Below, piece by piece: positions 44,832 through 53,796 of a stretch of 64,000 nucleotides of DNA. Source of the DNA: CAZWSX01 sp964636985 (lineage in GTDB: Bacteria > Planctomycetota > Planctomycetia > Pirellulales > Pirellulaceae); NCBI GenBank assembly GCA_964636985.1, contig CAZWSX010000026.1, positions 1 to 64,000 on the forward strand. Direction: 5' to 3'. Numbering within the stretch: position 1 is the first letter of the stretch; every line of letters starts with the position of its first letter. The notes beneath the pieces are model-generated. The model made no database searches, had not been told where the DNA came from, and was given only the letters and a program-made list of their open reading frames with translations. The position numbers were made by a program, and so were the translations under genes.

Positions 44832-46589
44832 ATGCCCTACGAGCCGATTGTCAAATCCGGAACCATTGCGGCGCCTAATCTGGCCGACTACGAGAAGACT
44901 CGCGATCGGTTTTCCTGGGATGCCGCGCGGACTGAACTAGAAGGCCTTCCGGACAACCGGGGACTCAACATCACCTACGAAGCAGTCGATCGTCATGCCA
45001 ATGGAGAACTCGCAGTCAAGACTGCGATTCGATGGCTTGGAAAGGATGGAAACTCTCGCGATATCACCTACGGTGAACTCAAGCGGCTCACCAATCGGAT
45101 GGCCAATGTTTTAGATCGCTTGGGCGTTGGTATCGGCGACCGCGTGTATGCACTTTTAGGACGGGTTCCCGAGCTATACATCACCGCTTTGGGAACACTG
45201 AAACACCGAAGCGTGTTCTGCCCGCTCTTTTCTGCGTTTGGACCGGAACCGATACGCGCGCGTTTGCAAATCGGGCAAGGACGCGTACTTGTCACCTCGC
45301 GAGAGTTGTACGAGAGGAAGTTCGCCGCGATTCGCGATTCCCTTCCTTATTTGGAGCATGTGTTGGTGGTTGGAGAAGGGCCGATGCCCTCGGGACGCGG
45401 CGTGCAAGATCTCCAAAAGTTGCTCGATGATGCGTCGGACGACTATGCCATCCCTGCAACCAACCCGGAAGATCCCGCGCTGCTGCACTTTACCAGTGGA
45501 ACGACGGGAACGCCGAAGGGAGCAGTTCACGTCCATGGGGCCGTGGTGACCCATCACATCACCGGCAAATTAGCACTCGACTTTCACCCGGACGACATCT
45601 TTTGGTGCACTGCTGACCCCGGTTGGGTAACGGGCACCTCTTATGGAATCATCGCCCCACTCACCAATGGCGTGACGAGCATTGTGGACGAAGCCGACTT
45701 TGACGCCAGACGCTGGTACGGAATTTTGCAGCACGAAAAAGTGACGGTCTGGTACACGGCGCCCACGGCGATACGCACGCTGATGCGGGTAGGGGCCGAC
45801 GTCGCTCGCGAATACGACCTGAGTCGGTTGCGATTCATTTCGAGTGTAGGCGAACCGCTCAATCCCGAAGCCGTGGTTTGGGGATACAAAACGTTCGGCA
45901 TTCCATTTCACGACAACTGGTGGCAAACCGAAACGGGCGGCATCATGATCGCCAACTTCGCCTCGATGGACGTGCGCCCCGGTTCGATGGGAAAGCCATT
46001 GCCAGGTATCGAGGCGGCCATCGTCGATGCCCGGCCCGATGGAACCGTCGTAGAGATCAGCGACGCCGGAGTACAAGGCGAGTTAGCGCTGCGAGTGGGC
46101 TGGCCCTCGATGTTTCGCGGCTACTGGAACGAACCAGCTCGATACCAAAAGTGCTTTGCTGGCGGTTACTACCTCACCGGCGATCTGGCAAAACGCGACG
46201 AGGATGGCTACTTCTGGTTCGTCGGACGCAAGGACGATGTGATCAAGACGTCCGGCCACCTGATCGGCCCCTTCGAGGTCGAGAGCATTCTGATGGAGCA
46301 CAAGGCGGTTGCCGAGGCAGCCGTAATCGGAAAGCCCGATCCGACGGCGTTGGAAATCATCAAGGCCTTTGTCGTGCTCAAGCCGGGCCAGCAAGGTGAT
46401 GCCGCACTGACGCGAGAATTGCTCGGTTATGGACGAAAGCGCCTCGGCGCGGCGGTCGCTCCGAAAGAAATCGCGTTTGTGCCTTCGTTGCCCAGGACGC
46501 GCAGCGGCAAAATACTCCGACGGTTGCTCAAGGCTCGCGAATTAGGGTTGCCTGAAGGCGACACATCCATGTTGGAGCAGACGCCATGA
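44832..46589 (+). CDS. acsA: Acetyl-CoA synthetase (AMP-forming), short form
   Basis: A 585-aa adenylate-forming enzyme that activates acetate with ATP and CoA. Motifs: HFTSGTTGTPKGAVHVHG (P-loop), TADPGWVTGTSYG, DNWWQTETGG (ATP binding), GRKDDVIKTSGHLIGPFEVE (hinge) and PRTRSGKILRR with the catalytic lysine that is the usual acetylation target. The length (585 versus about 650 for E. coli Acs) and the WYTAPTAIR segment match the Bacillus AcsA-type short form. It is the first gene of an operon and its TGA overlaps the start of E1 alpha by four bases. The grouping with pyruvate dehydrogenase suggests one control for acetate- and pyruvate-derived acetyl-CoA. Confidence 0.92.
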   Translation: MPYEPIVKSGTIAAPNLADYEKTRDRFSWDAARTELEGLPDNRGLNITYEAVDRHANGELAVKTAIRWLGKDGNSRDITYGELKRLTNRMANVLDRLGVGIGDRVYALLGRVPELYITALGTLKHRSVFCPLFSAFGPEPIRARLQIGQGRVLVTSRELYERKFAAIRDSLPYLEHVLVVGEGPMPSGRGVQDLQKLLDDASDDYAIPATNPEDPALLHFTSGTTGTPKGAVHVHGAVVTHHITGKLALDFHPDDIFWCTADPGWVTGTSYGIIAPLTNGVTSIVDEADFDARRWYGILQHEKVTVWYTAPTAIRTLMRVGADVAREYDLSRLRFISSVGEPLNPEAVVWGYKTFGIPFHDNWWQTETGGIMIANFASMDVRPGSMGKPLPGIEAAIVDARPDGTVVEISDAGVQGELALRVGWPSMFRGYWNEPARYQKCFAGGYYLTGDLAKRDEDGYFWFVGRKDDVIKTSGHLIGPFEVESILMEHKAVAEAAVIGKPDPTALEIIKAFVVLKPGQQGDAALTRELLGYGRKRLGAAVAPKEIAFVPSLPRTRSGKILRRLLKARELGLPEGDTSMLEQTP

Positions 46590-47581
46590 GCACTACGGCT
46601 CCAGAGTCGTCGGATCTGATCGATCGACGTCGCTCGCTCGATCAACTGCAATCGATGCTGTTGATTCGCCGGTTCGAGGAAAAATGCGCCGAGGTTTACA
46701 GCACCGGCAAGATTTCCGGGTTTCTCCACCTCTACATCGGCGAAGAAGCCGTTGCTGCGGGTGCCATGCCAGCCATTCGCCCTGAGGATGCCGTGGTAAG
46801 TACCTATCGTGAACATGGTCACGCGCTTGCCCGTGGTATATCGGCCGGTGCAATCATGGCCGAGATGTATGGCAAGGCCAACGGTTGCAGTCGTGGACGC
46901 GGCGGGTCGATGCACTTGTTCGATATCTCACGCCGCTTTTACGGTGGCAACGCGATTGTTGGCGGCGGTCTACCTCTTGCGGTCGGATTGGCTCTGGCCG
47001 ACAAGATGCTGGGGAAGCCCGTCGTCACGGCTTGCTTCTTTGGAGACGGCGCGGTTGCCGAGGGGGAATTTCACGAGTCACTCAACCTGGCTGCCCTTTG
47101 GCAATTGCCGCTCTTATTCATCTGCGAAAACAATCTCTATGCGATGGGAACTGCCATCGAGCGACACCAATCGCAGACTCGCGTTTATGTGAAGGCCGCG
47201 GGATACGGCATGGAGTCGGCTTACGTCGATGGAATGGACGTGGCAGCCGTGGCAAGCGCGACGGAAAAGGCGATCGCCTTTGTTCGCGATGGAAAACCAT
47301 TCTTGCTGGAAGCGCAAACATACCGGTTTCGCGCCCACTCTATGTACGACGCCGAACTCTACCGCAACAAGGAGGAAGTCGAGCGATGGAAGCAACGCGA
47401 TCCCATTGTCTTGCTGCAAAATCGCCTTCGAGCGGCAGGGCAGTTAACCGATGACGTCATAGCGACGATTGAGGCAGAAGTTACCCGACAAGTACAAGAC
47501 GCGGTCGACTTCGCCGAGAAGGGCCCTCTCGAGCCAGTCGAAGATCTACTTAAAGACGTCCACACGCCGGTGATGCCATGA
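46586..47581 (+). CDS. pdhA: Pyruvate (2-oxoacid) dehydrogenase E1 alpha subunit
   Basis: A 331-aa thiamine-diphosphate enzyme subunit. Recognisable are FLHLYIGEEAVAAGAM, the GGSMHLFD segment, and the ThDP/Mg motif GDGAVAEGEFHESLNLAALW ending in CENN. It pairs with E1 beta to decarboxylate pyruvate (or acetoin; the subunits of acetoin dehydrogenase are very similar). It overlaps both neighbours by four bases (ATGA), indicating translational coupling. The pyruvate reading is favoured by the malic enzyme gene in the same operon. Confidence 0.92.
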   Translation: MSTTAPESSDLIDRRRSLDQLQSMLLIRRFEEKCAEVYSTGKISGFLHLYIGEEAVAAGAMPAIRPEDAVVSTYREHGHALARGISAGAIMAEMYGKANGCSRGRGGSMHLFDISRRFYGGNAIVGGGLPLAVGLALADKMLGKPVVTACFFGDGAVAEGEFHESLNLAALWQLPLLFICENNLYAMGTAIERHQSQTRVYVKAAGYGMESAYVDGMDVAAVASATEKAIAFVRDGKPFLLEAQTYRFRAHSMYDAELYRNKEEVERWKQRDPIVLLQNRLRAAGQLTDDVIATIEAEVTRQVQDAVDFAEKGPLEPVEDLLKDVHTPVMP

Positions 47582-48561
47582 CGAAGTCGACCTACCGTGA
47601 AGCCATTCGAGCGGCGCTCCGCGAAGCGCTTGCCGAGGACTCCCGCATCTTTCTCATGGGAGAAGACGTTGGCCGCTATGGCGGCGCGTTTGCCTGCAGC
47701 CGCGGTCTGCTCGAAGAGTTCGGACCTCAGCGGATTCGAGATGCACCCTTGTCCGAGTCGACATTCGTGGGAGCAGGCATTGGTGCGGCCTTAAACGGCC
47801 TGAGACCCATCGTCGAGATTATGACGGTCAACTTCAGCTTGCTGGCGATGGATCAGATTGTGAATAACGCCGCCACGCTTCGCCACATGTCGGGGGGGCA
47901 AGTCAGCGTCCCGCTCGTGATCCGGATGACGACGGGCGGTGGCCGGCGGTTGGCTGCACAGCATTCGCACAGTTGGGAAGTGTGGTACGCCCACGTCCCG
48001 GGAATCAAAGTCCTTGCTCCTGCCGATGTTACCGATGCTCGTTACATGTTGCGGGCTGCCCTGAAAGAACCCGACCCGGTAGTGATTTTCGAGCATGCAA
48101 TGCTCTACCCCATGGAAGGCAACGTCGAGGAGCCGTTACCAACATTTAACGCGTTCAGCGCCGCGATTCGTCGGGAGGGCAGCGATGTGACACTCGTTAC
48201 ATACGGTGGCTCACTTCCGAAAGCCCTGGCCGCCGCCGAACAACTTTCGGGCGAGGAGATCCATGCGGAAGTAGTCGACTTGCGCAGCCTTCGCCCTTTG
48301 GATATGACAACGGTGATTCGTTCCGTCTCCAAGACGCACCGGGCAGTGATTGTCGACGAGGGATGGCGTACGTGCAGCTTAGCGGCGGAGATCAGCGCGC
48401 GGATTATGGAAGAGGCGTTCTACGAACTGGATGCGCCTGTCGTACGAGTTTGCGCGGCTGAAGTTCCTCTGCCATACGCGGGACATATGGAGGATGCCGC
48501 ACTCCCGCAAGTTCCCGATATCATCAGCGCCGTCAAGGAGATGTTGGCCCACCATGAGTAA
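47578..48561 (+). CDS. pdhB: Pyruvate (2-oxoacid) dehydrogenase E1 beta subunit
   Basis: A 327-aa transketolase-like subunit: MGEDVGRYGGAFACSRGL, RDAPLSESTFVGAGIGAA, RHMSGGQVSVPLVIRM and DLRSLRPLDMTTVIRSV are typical. It forms the alpha2beta2 E1 of the pyruvate dehydrogenase complex. It starts four bases inside E1 alpha and ends eight bases inside E2. All expected segments are present and the length is normal. Confidence 0.92.
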   Translation: MTKSTYREAIRAALREALAEDSRIFLMGEDVGRYGGAFACSRGLLEEFGPQRIRDAPLSESTFVGAGIGAALNGLRPIVEIMTVNFSLLAMDQIVNNAATLRHMSGGQVSVPLVIRMTTGGGRRLAAQHSHSWEVWYAHVPGIKVLAPADVTDARYMLRAALKEPDPVVIFEHAMLYPMEGNVEEPLPTFNAFSAAIRREGSDVTLVTYGGSLPKALAAAEQLSGEEIHAEVVDLRSLRPLDMTTVIRSVSKTHRAVIVDEGWRTCSLAAEISARIMEEAFYELDAPVVRVCAAEVPLPYAGHMEDAALPQVPDIISAVKEMLAHHE

Positions 48562-49747
48562 CTTTCTCATGCCGAAACTCGGGGCCGATATGTCGGCCGG
48601 CAAACTCGTCTCGTGGCGAAAGAAGCCTGGTGATGCCGTAAAACGGGGCGAAATCATAGCGTCGGTCGACACCGACAAAGGCGTGATCGATATCGAGACA
48701 TTTGACCAAGGTGTACTGGAAAGCCTTCTCGTTGAACCGGGAACAACAGTTCCTGTCGGCACTCCGCTGGCTACTATTCGTTCGGATCGTGAATCGCCAG
48801 CGGATCGTGAATCGCCAGCGGCTGCGGAGAAATCCGTTCGCGTGGCAGCTCCGGTGAAGCCAGCCGTTGTGGCGACCCCGGTAGCTGCTCCGCGAACGAC
48901 TGCAGTCGACGATTTGCTTCGCGTACGAATCTCACCTTCAGCCCGCCAACGCGCGAGGGAACTGAACGTCGATCCGCTCACCGTAAAAGGGACGGGCCAT
49001 GGAGGAGCCATCACCCGAGAGGACATCGAACAAGCCGCCACGGCCAAGATCACGATCTCTCCGCAACCTGATGCCACCGACCGACAACTTAGAATGCGGC
49101 AGGCGATTGCTGCCGCGATGTCGCGGGCCAATCAAGAGATCCCACACTACTACCTCAGTACCACGATCAATCTTAAGCCTGCACTCGATTGGCTGGCCGC
49201 ACGAAACGAAGGTCGACCGATCGCGGACCGGATGCTTTACGGCGTTTTGTTGCTCAAGTCCGTCGCGCTTGCTCTCCGCGAGGTTCCCGAACTCAATGCG
49301 TTCTGGCAGGGGGATCGGGCCGCGATACAGTCGTCGATCCACCTTGGCGTTGCGGTTTCGATGCGAGGTGGAGGGCTGATCGCGCCGGCATTGCACGACG
49401 TCGATCGAAAACCGCTTGAGGATCTGATGGGCGAACTCCGTGATCTGGTGAATCGGGTTCGTAGCGGTGGCTTGCGATCTTCCGAACTCTCGGACCCGAC
49501 GATCACGGTTACTAGTCTTGGCGAGCAAGGAGTCGAGACGGTGTACGGAGTCATCTATCCACCGCAGGTAGCGCTGGTTGGTTTCGGCAAGATCGTCGAG
49601 CGCCCTTGGATTGACCAGGCGCAGATTGCCGCGAGACCGCTCGTGACCGCGACACTCGCGGGCGACCACAGGGCGACAGATGGCCATCGCGGAGGAATCT
49701 TTCTATCGGCCGTCGAGCGATTGCTGCAGGAGCCCAGCCAACTATGA
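48554..49747 (+). CDS. pdhC: Dihydrolipoamide acetyltransferase (E2) with one lipoyl domain
   Basis: A 397-aa E2. The lipoyl domain (1-80) has the modified lysine in DTDKGVIDIE; the peripheral subunit-binding domain is at about 118-155 (RISPSARQRARELN); the catalytic domain ends with GDHRATDGHRGG, the acetyltransferase His/Asp motif. The start at 48554 gives MSNFLMPKLGADM; longer frames only add out-of-frame E1 beta sequence. The linker holds a perfect 18-base tandem duplication. No dihydrolipoamide dehydrogenase (E3) gene lies in the window, so E3 must come from elsewhere. It overlaps the acyl carrier protein gene by four bases. Confidence 0.92.
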   Translation: MSNFLMPKLGADMSAGKLVSWRKKPGDAVKRGEIIASVDTDKGVIDIETFDQGVLESLLVEPGTTVPVGTPLATIRSDRESPADRESPAAAEKSVRVAAPVKPAVVATPVAAPRTTAVDDLLRVRISPSARQRARELNVDPLTVKGTGHGGAITREDIEQAATAKITISPQPDATDRQLRMRQAIAAAMSRANQEIPHYYLSTTINLKPALDWLAARNEGRPIADRMLYGVLLLKSVALALREVPELNAFWQGDRAAIQSSIHLGVAVSMRGGGLIAPALHDVDRKPLEDLMGELRDLVNRVRSGGLRSSELSDPTITVTSLGEQGVETVYGVIYPPQVALVGFGKIVERPWIDQAQIAARPLVTATLAGDHRATDGHRGGIFLSAVERLLQEPSQL

Positions 49748-50004
49748 ACGAGTCGGAAGTTCGCGAAAAGATTCTTTCCGCCTTAGGAAGCATTGCTCCT
49801 GAGGCGGATTTGAGTCAGCTCAATCCAAGTTCCCGTATTCGCGACCAACTCGATTTGGATTCGATGGACTTTCTTAATTTCCTGATCGCTATCAACAAAG
49901 AGTTGCACGTCGACATCCCCGAACGGGACTACGGGCAAATGGCGACGCTAAACGGATGTGTTCAATATGTAACCGCAGTACTATTGCAAAAAGGCCATTC
50001 CTAG
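49744..50004 (+). CDS. Acyl carrier protein
   Basis: An 86-aa carrier protein with the phosphopantetheine attachment site in DQLDLDSMDFLNF (Ser of DSM) and the usual four-helix pattern. It is the right length for a discrete ACP. Its ATGA start overlaps the E2 stop, so it is co-translated with the pyruvate dehydrogenase genes, which is unusual. No ketosynthase or other fatty-acid synthesis gene lies beside it, so its acyl group and partner are unknown; the CrtI-like flavoprotein two genes on is a candidate partner. It differs from a housekeeping AcpP (DSLD) by having DSMD. Confidence 0.88.
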   Translation: MNESEVREKILSALGSIAPEADLSQLNPSSRIRDQLDLDSMDFLNFLIAINKELHVDIPERDYGQMATLNGCVQYVTAVLLQKGHS

Positions 50005-50020
50005 ACACGGAACCCAGAAT

Positions 50021-50488
50021 ATGCCGATCCAGATCAAGAAAGTTCTGCTTCCATGCGACTTCAGCGATTGCGCGGCCGCGGCGATACCGTACGCCTCCGA
50101 GATCGCAGCGAAATTCAAGGCTGAGTTGCATTTACTTCATACCCTTGAAACCCACGTGTCGGGAACCCCGCAGTTTGTGATGGGGCTTGCCCTCCCACGT
50201 CTGGTTCATGAGTCGAAGCCCGCCGCGGAAAAAGCTCTGGCTGCACTTCTCGAACCTGGCCGGTCTGCGGGACTTCAGGTGGTCTATGCAGCACGCGAGG
50301 GGACACCTGAGGCGGAGATTGTTTCCTACGCTCACGACAATCAGATCGATCTGATCGTGCTCGCCACGCACGGTCGCACCGGCTTGTCGCACATCGCGAT
50401 GGGAAGCGTGGCCGAAACCATCGTGCGGACTGCTCCATGTCCCGTTCTGACAATTCGACCCGAATCGCACCGATTCATTACGCCGTAG
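50021..50488 (+). CDS. Universal stress protein (single UspA domain)
   Basis: A 155-aa protein starting IQIKKVLLPCDFSDCAAAAI, with the nucleotide-binding end ATHGRTGLSHIAMGSVAETI (G-x2-G-x9-G-S/T) and CPVLTIRP, so it belongs to the ATP-binding Usp subgroup. It sits 16 bases after the acyl carrier protein in the operon, suggesting the operon is used in energy stress or low oxygen, where Usp proteins are common. Confidence 0.9.
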   Translation: MPIQIKKVLLPCDFSDCAAAAIPYASEIAAKFKAELHLLHTLETHVSGTPQFVMGLALPRLVHESKPAAEKALAALLEPGRSAGLQVVYAAREGTPEAEIVSYAHDNQIDLIVLATHGRTGLSHIAMGSVAETIVRTAPCPVLTIRPESHRFITP

Positions 50489-50513
50489 CTGAGCTCTATG
50501 CAGGGAGTTGTCC

Positions 50514-52067
50514 GTGACTCGTGCTTTGGACTCTGGTCCCTACGACTATGCGGTAATCGGCTCCGGAATCGGCGGACTGGCCATTGCCGCGTTGTTGGCC
50601 CACGCCGGAAAGAGTGTCGTCCTCTTAGAACGACACAACTTGCCAGGCGGGTATGGGCACACCTTCGGAGCAGGACGATACCAGTTCTGCGCGGAACTCC
50701 ATTACGTTTGGGACTGCGGGCCCGGCGGACGGGTCGATCGATTTTTCCGGTATTTGGGACTCGAGGATCAGGTGCGATTCCGCAGACTCCATCCCGACGG
50801 ATTCGATCGGATCGTTGCTCCCGGAATCGACTACACCATCGGCAGCGGGTTTATCCGCGAACACGAGCGATTGTCGCAGCGCTTTCCCGAAAGTTCCGAG
50901 AACCTCCGACGGTACTACGAAATTCTGACGGAGATCCATAAGGAAGCCTACCAACTTCCGCTGGGCTACTCCTGGTCGACGCTCTTGTCGCGGCCGATCC
51001 AATACGCCGCTCTCATTCGCTACATGGGATGGACACTTCAAGATCTGTTTGATCTCCTTCGATTCCCGCCCATGTTGCAGTTGATTCTCGCGGGCCAAAG
51101 TGCAATTTTCTTTTCGCCCCCCAAGGAACTGTCGTTAATCGTTCACGCGGCCGGCGTGGCCAGCTACGACTCGGGCGCTTATGTGCCGGAAGTGAGTTTC
51201 AGTCATGTGATTCACGCGATGGTGAATACCGTGCGTCACCAACCGAATTGCCGCGTGGCGTTGGCGACGGAAGTCACCAAAATCCATCTCGAAGCAAAAC
51301 AAGCCGTAGCCGTAACAACCGCCAAAGGGGAAACGCTTGCCGCGCGGCACATCATCTTCAACGGCGATCCACAACAAAGCATCGGTTTGATTGGCGCATC
51401 GAACTTTCCAGCAAGATTTCGCCAGCGATTAGCTTACGAGTACGGAATCAGCGCTCTGAGCGTGTATCTGGGACTTCGCAATCTGGACCTGCGAAAACAC
51501 GGTTGGGGCGACGCGAACCTCCATTGGCACCCTTCGATCGACCTGAATGCCGTATACGAGCGACAATTCGCCGAGTCGATCCCGGAGGAGCCGTATTTCT
51601 TTTGCGACGCTCCGACGCTTCGTATGACCGACCCGCATTTGGCTCCCTCCGGGGGCCAGCAACTGGTAATGGTCTCTCCCTGCCGATACGAGTACTTTCG
51701 CCGCTTGAGGGCGACCAGCGAGGAGGCGTACCAATCGGCCAAATGCGAGTATGGACGACGAATCATTCGCATCTTGGAACGGGATTTTCTCCCCGGCCTT
51801 TCAAACCACATCGAGACGCAAGTGATCGGCAGTCCCCTGACCAACGAACGGTTCATCGGCGTTCCCGGCGGCAATTGTTACGGCATGCCGCTCGACCCCA
51901 AGCATCAGAATGCTTCACACATTGATTACCGCAGTCCATTTCAAAATCTGTTCTACGTCGGAACGGTAAGCGGCATGCCTGGATTCGCGTCCAATATTCA
52001 CTTCGCGACGCTTCTTTTCGAACAACTCACCGGCGACTGTTTCTATTCACAAGAAAGCGGATCGTGA
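50514..52067 (+). CDS. CrtI-like FAD-dependent desaturase/isomerase/reductase
   Basis: A 517-aa flavoprotein of the phytoene desaturase / carotenoid isomerase / retinol saturase family. The FAD motif is VIGSGIGGLAIAALL near the N-terminus followed by LLERHNLPGGYGHTF, and the C-terminal FAD-contact segment is NCYGMPL, then NLFYVGTVSGMPGFASNIH. GTG 50514 is chosen because AGGGAG lies six bases before it. Substrates of this family are polyenes or long acyl-type chains; with an acyl carrier protein in the same operon a lipid-type substrate is plausible but unproven. It is 25 bases from the Usp gene and 63 from malic enzyme. Confidence 0.82.
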   Translation: MTRALDSGPYDYAVIGSGIGGLAIAALLAHAGKSVVLLERHNLPGGYGHTFGAGRYQFCAELHYVWDCGPGGRVDRFFRYLGLEDQVRFRRLHPDGFDRIVAPGIDYTIGSGFIREHERLSQRFPESSENLRRYYEILTEIHKEAYQLPLGYSWSTLLSRPIQYAALIRYMGWTLQDLFDLLRFPPMLQLILAGQSAIFFSPPKELSLIVHAAGVASYDSGAYVPEVSFSHVIHAMVNTVRHQPNCRVALATEVTKIHLEAKQAVAVTTAKGETLAARHIIFNGDPQQSIGLIGASNFPARFRQRLAYEYGISALSVYLGLRNLDLRKHGWGDANLHWHPSIDLNAVYERQFAESIPEEPYFFCDAPTLRMTDPHLAPSGGQQLVMVSPCRYEYFRRLRATSEEAYQSAKCEYGRRIIRILERDFLPGLSNHIETQVIGSPLTNERFIGVPGGNCYGMPLDPKHQNASHIDYRSPFQNLFYVGTVSGMPGFASNIHFATLLFEQLTGDCFYSQESGS

Positions 52068-52130
52068 ACACTTCGAGAACGCACGAACGAAGTCGTCGGT
52101 CCGACGCGCTAAAAACGAAGGAACTCTGTC

Positions 52131-53456
52131 GTGCCTACGAATGACGATCGACTGGAAAAAGCCACCCGACCGGCAGAGGAAGCATTGCAGCTGCACCCTC
52201 GGTATCGTGGAAAGGTGCAGATTAGCCTGAAGTGCCCAATTCGCGACTTCCGCGATTTCTCGATCTGGTATACCCCCGGTGTGGCCGCCCCATGTCGGGC
52301 CATCTATGAACATCCCGAACTCGTCTATGAGATGACCAATCGCGCCAACTTGATTGCGATTGTGTCGGACGGGACGCGCGTTCTTGGACTGGGCGACATC
52401 GGGCCAGAGGCCGGCCTCCCCGTCATGGAGGGAAAGTCCCTGCTCTTTAAGTACCTGGGTGGAGTCGACGCCGTGCCATTGTGTCTCGGCACAAAGGACC
52501 CAGAGGAGTTGATCCGCACGGTCCGGATCCTGGAACCATCGTTTGGCGGAATCAATTTGGAGGACATCGCCCAACCGAAGTGCTTTCGCATCCTCGACCG
52601 CTTACGCGGGGAAATGCGGATTCCAGTCTGGCACGACGACCAACAAGGAACGGCGACCGTTGTTCTTGCTGCATTGTTAAATGCTATGAAAATCGTAGGC
52701 AAGCAATTGACGAATATCCGCATCGCAATGGTCGGAATTGGTGCGGCCAATGTGGCGACCTATCGGCTCTTGAAAACGAGCGGCGTAAATCCCGCAGCTA
52801 TTGTTGCCTGCGATCGGAGGGGAACGCTGCACCGCGACCGGGAGGACATCAAGAGCAATGCGCAGTCGTTCGCTGATAAATGGCTTGTGTGTCAAGAGTC
52901 TAATGGCGACCACGTTGTCGGCGGCATTTCCGATGCGCTGCGAGGTGCTGATGTATGCCTCGCGTTTTCGGAGTCGGGGCCTGACGTTGTCCGTCCCGAA
53001 TGGGTTCAGAGGATGGCGCCCAATGCCATCGTCTTCGCGTGTGCGAATCCCACGCCCGAAATATGGCCGTGGCATGCCACAGAAGCCGGTGCCAGGATCG
53101 TCGCTACAGGACGCGGCGATTTTCCGAACCAAGTCAACAACTCGCTCGCTTTTCCTGGGATCTTTCGCGGCACGCTGGATGTTCGAGCGCGAACGATCAC
53201 CGATGAGATGGCAATCGCAGCCGCTCGCGAAATAGCAAAGGCGGCCGAATCCCCAGGGCTCAGCGAACAACGGATCGTGCCGCGAATGGACGAATGGGAA
53301 ATCGTGCCCGAGATCGCCGTGGCCACCGCCATGAAGGCCCAGGAACAAGGGGTGGCCAAGCTTAGCAAATCTCCGCAACAAATCCGCGACGACGCCAGGC
53401 GGATCATTCTGTCGGCGCGATCAATGGTGCCTGACGGTCATAATGACGGGCGATAA
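52131..53456 (+). CDS. Malic enzyme (malate to pyruvate)
   Basis: A 441-aa oxidative decarboxylase of malate. Conserved blocks: FSIWYTPGVAAPCRAI, NLIAIVSDGTRVLGLGDIGP, the metal/substrate site INLEDIAQPKCF and IPVWHDDQQGTATV, and a Rossmann GIGAANVATYRLL. The length fits the short bacterial form without a phosphotransacetylase domain. The GTG start at 52131 follows AAGGAA at eight bases. As last gene of the operon it would feed pyruvate to the pyruvate dehydrogenase and provide NAD(P)H; cofactor preference cannot be read safely. Confidence 0.92.
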   Translation: MPTNDDRLEKATRPAEEALQLHPRYRGKVQISLKCPIRDFRDFSIWYTPGVAAPCRAIYEHPELVYEMTNRANLIAIVSDGTRVLGLGDIGPEAGLPVMEGKSLLFKYLGGVDAVPLCLGTKDPEELIRTVRILEPSFGGINLEDIAQPKCFRILDRLRGEMRIPVWHDDQQGTATVVLAALLNAMKIVGKQLTNIRIAMVGIGAANVATYRLLKTSGVNPAAIVACDRRGTLHRDREDIKSNAQSFADKWLVCQESNGDHVVGGISDALRGADVCLAFSESGPDVVRPEWVQRMAPNAIVFACANPTPEIWPWHATEAGARIVATGRGDFPNQVNNSLAFPGIFRGTLDVRARTITDEMAIAAAREIAKAAESPGLSEQRIVPRMDEWEIVPEIAVATAMKAQEQGVAKLSKSPQQIRDDARRIILSARSMVPDGHNDGR

Positions 53457-53796
53457 GACACGCTCGAGAGGTCGTCGAAACGCCGTTTACCTGGCAGATC
53501 CTTGGCTTCGACTGAGCGCCAACGTAGAACCGTGAAGAAGGGAGCGATCCGGCGCCACACTTGGGAACATTCGGGCGCCCCCATGCTGCACAGCCGCGCG
53601 CTAAGTCAGAGGTTAGCGGCCCCTCTGAGGCTTACATCAAACAATCTGGAAGTGGCCGAGTTCGCAGCCGAGAAAACCGTTGCCGGCCGATTCATTGAAC
53701 TTGATCACCGAGTTTGCCTCCGAAAGGGTGGGCGGCGTGCGATTTGCTTACGCAAACCTATGCTGCCGCGAGTATTACCCTGTAGGGAGATGTGCC
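53457..53796. other. Gene-free stretch before the lipoprotein
   Basis: No supported gene. The frame of the lipoprotein is open upstream to 53680 but that extension lacks protein character, and the ribosome-binding site at 53784 supports the later start. Confidence 0.4.

Noticed and set aside
46586..49747. Acetoin dehydrogenase rather than pyruvate dehydrogenase
   Set aside because: Cannot be excluded from sequence, but there are no acetoin genes (acoX, acoR, acetoin reductase) and malic enzyme is in the operon, so pyruvate is favoured.
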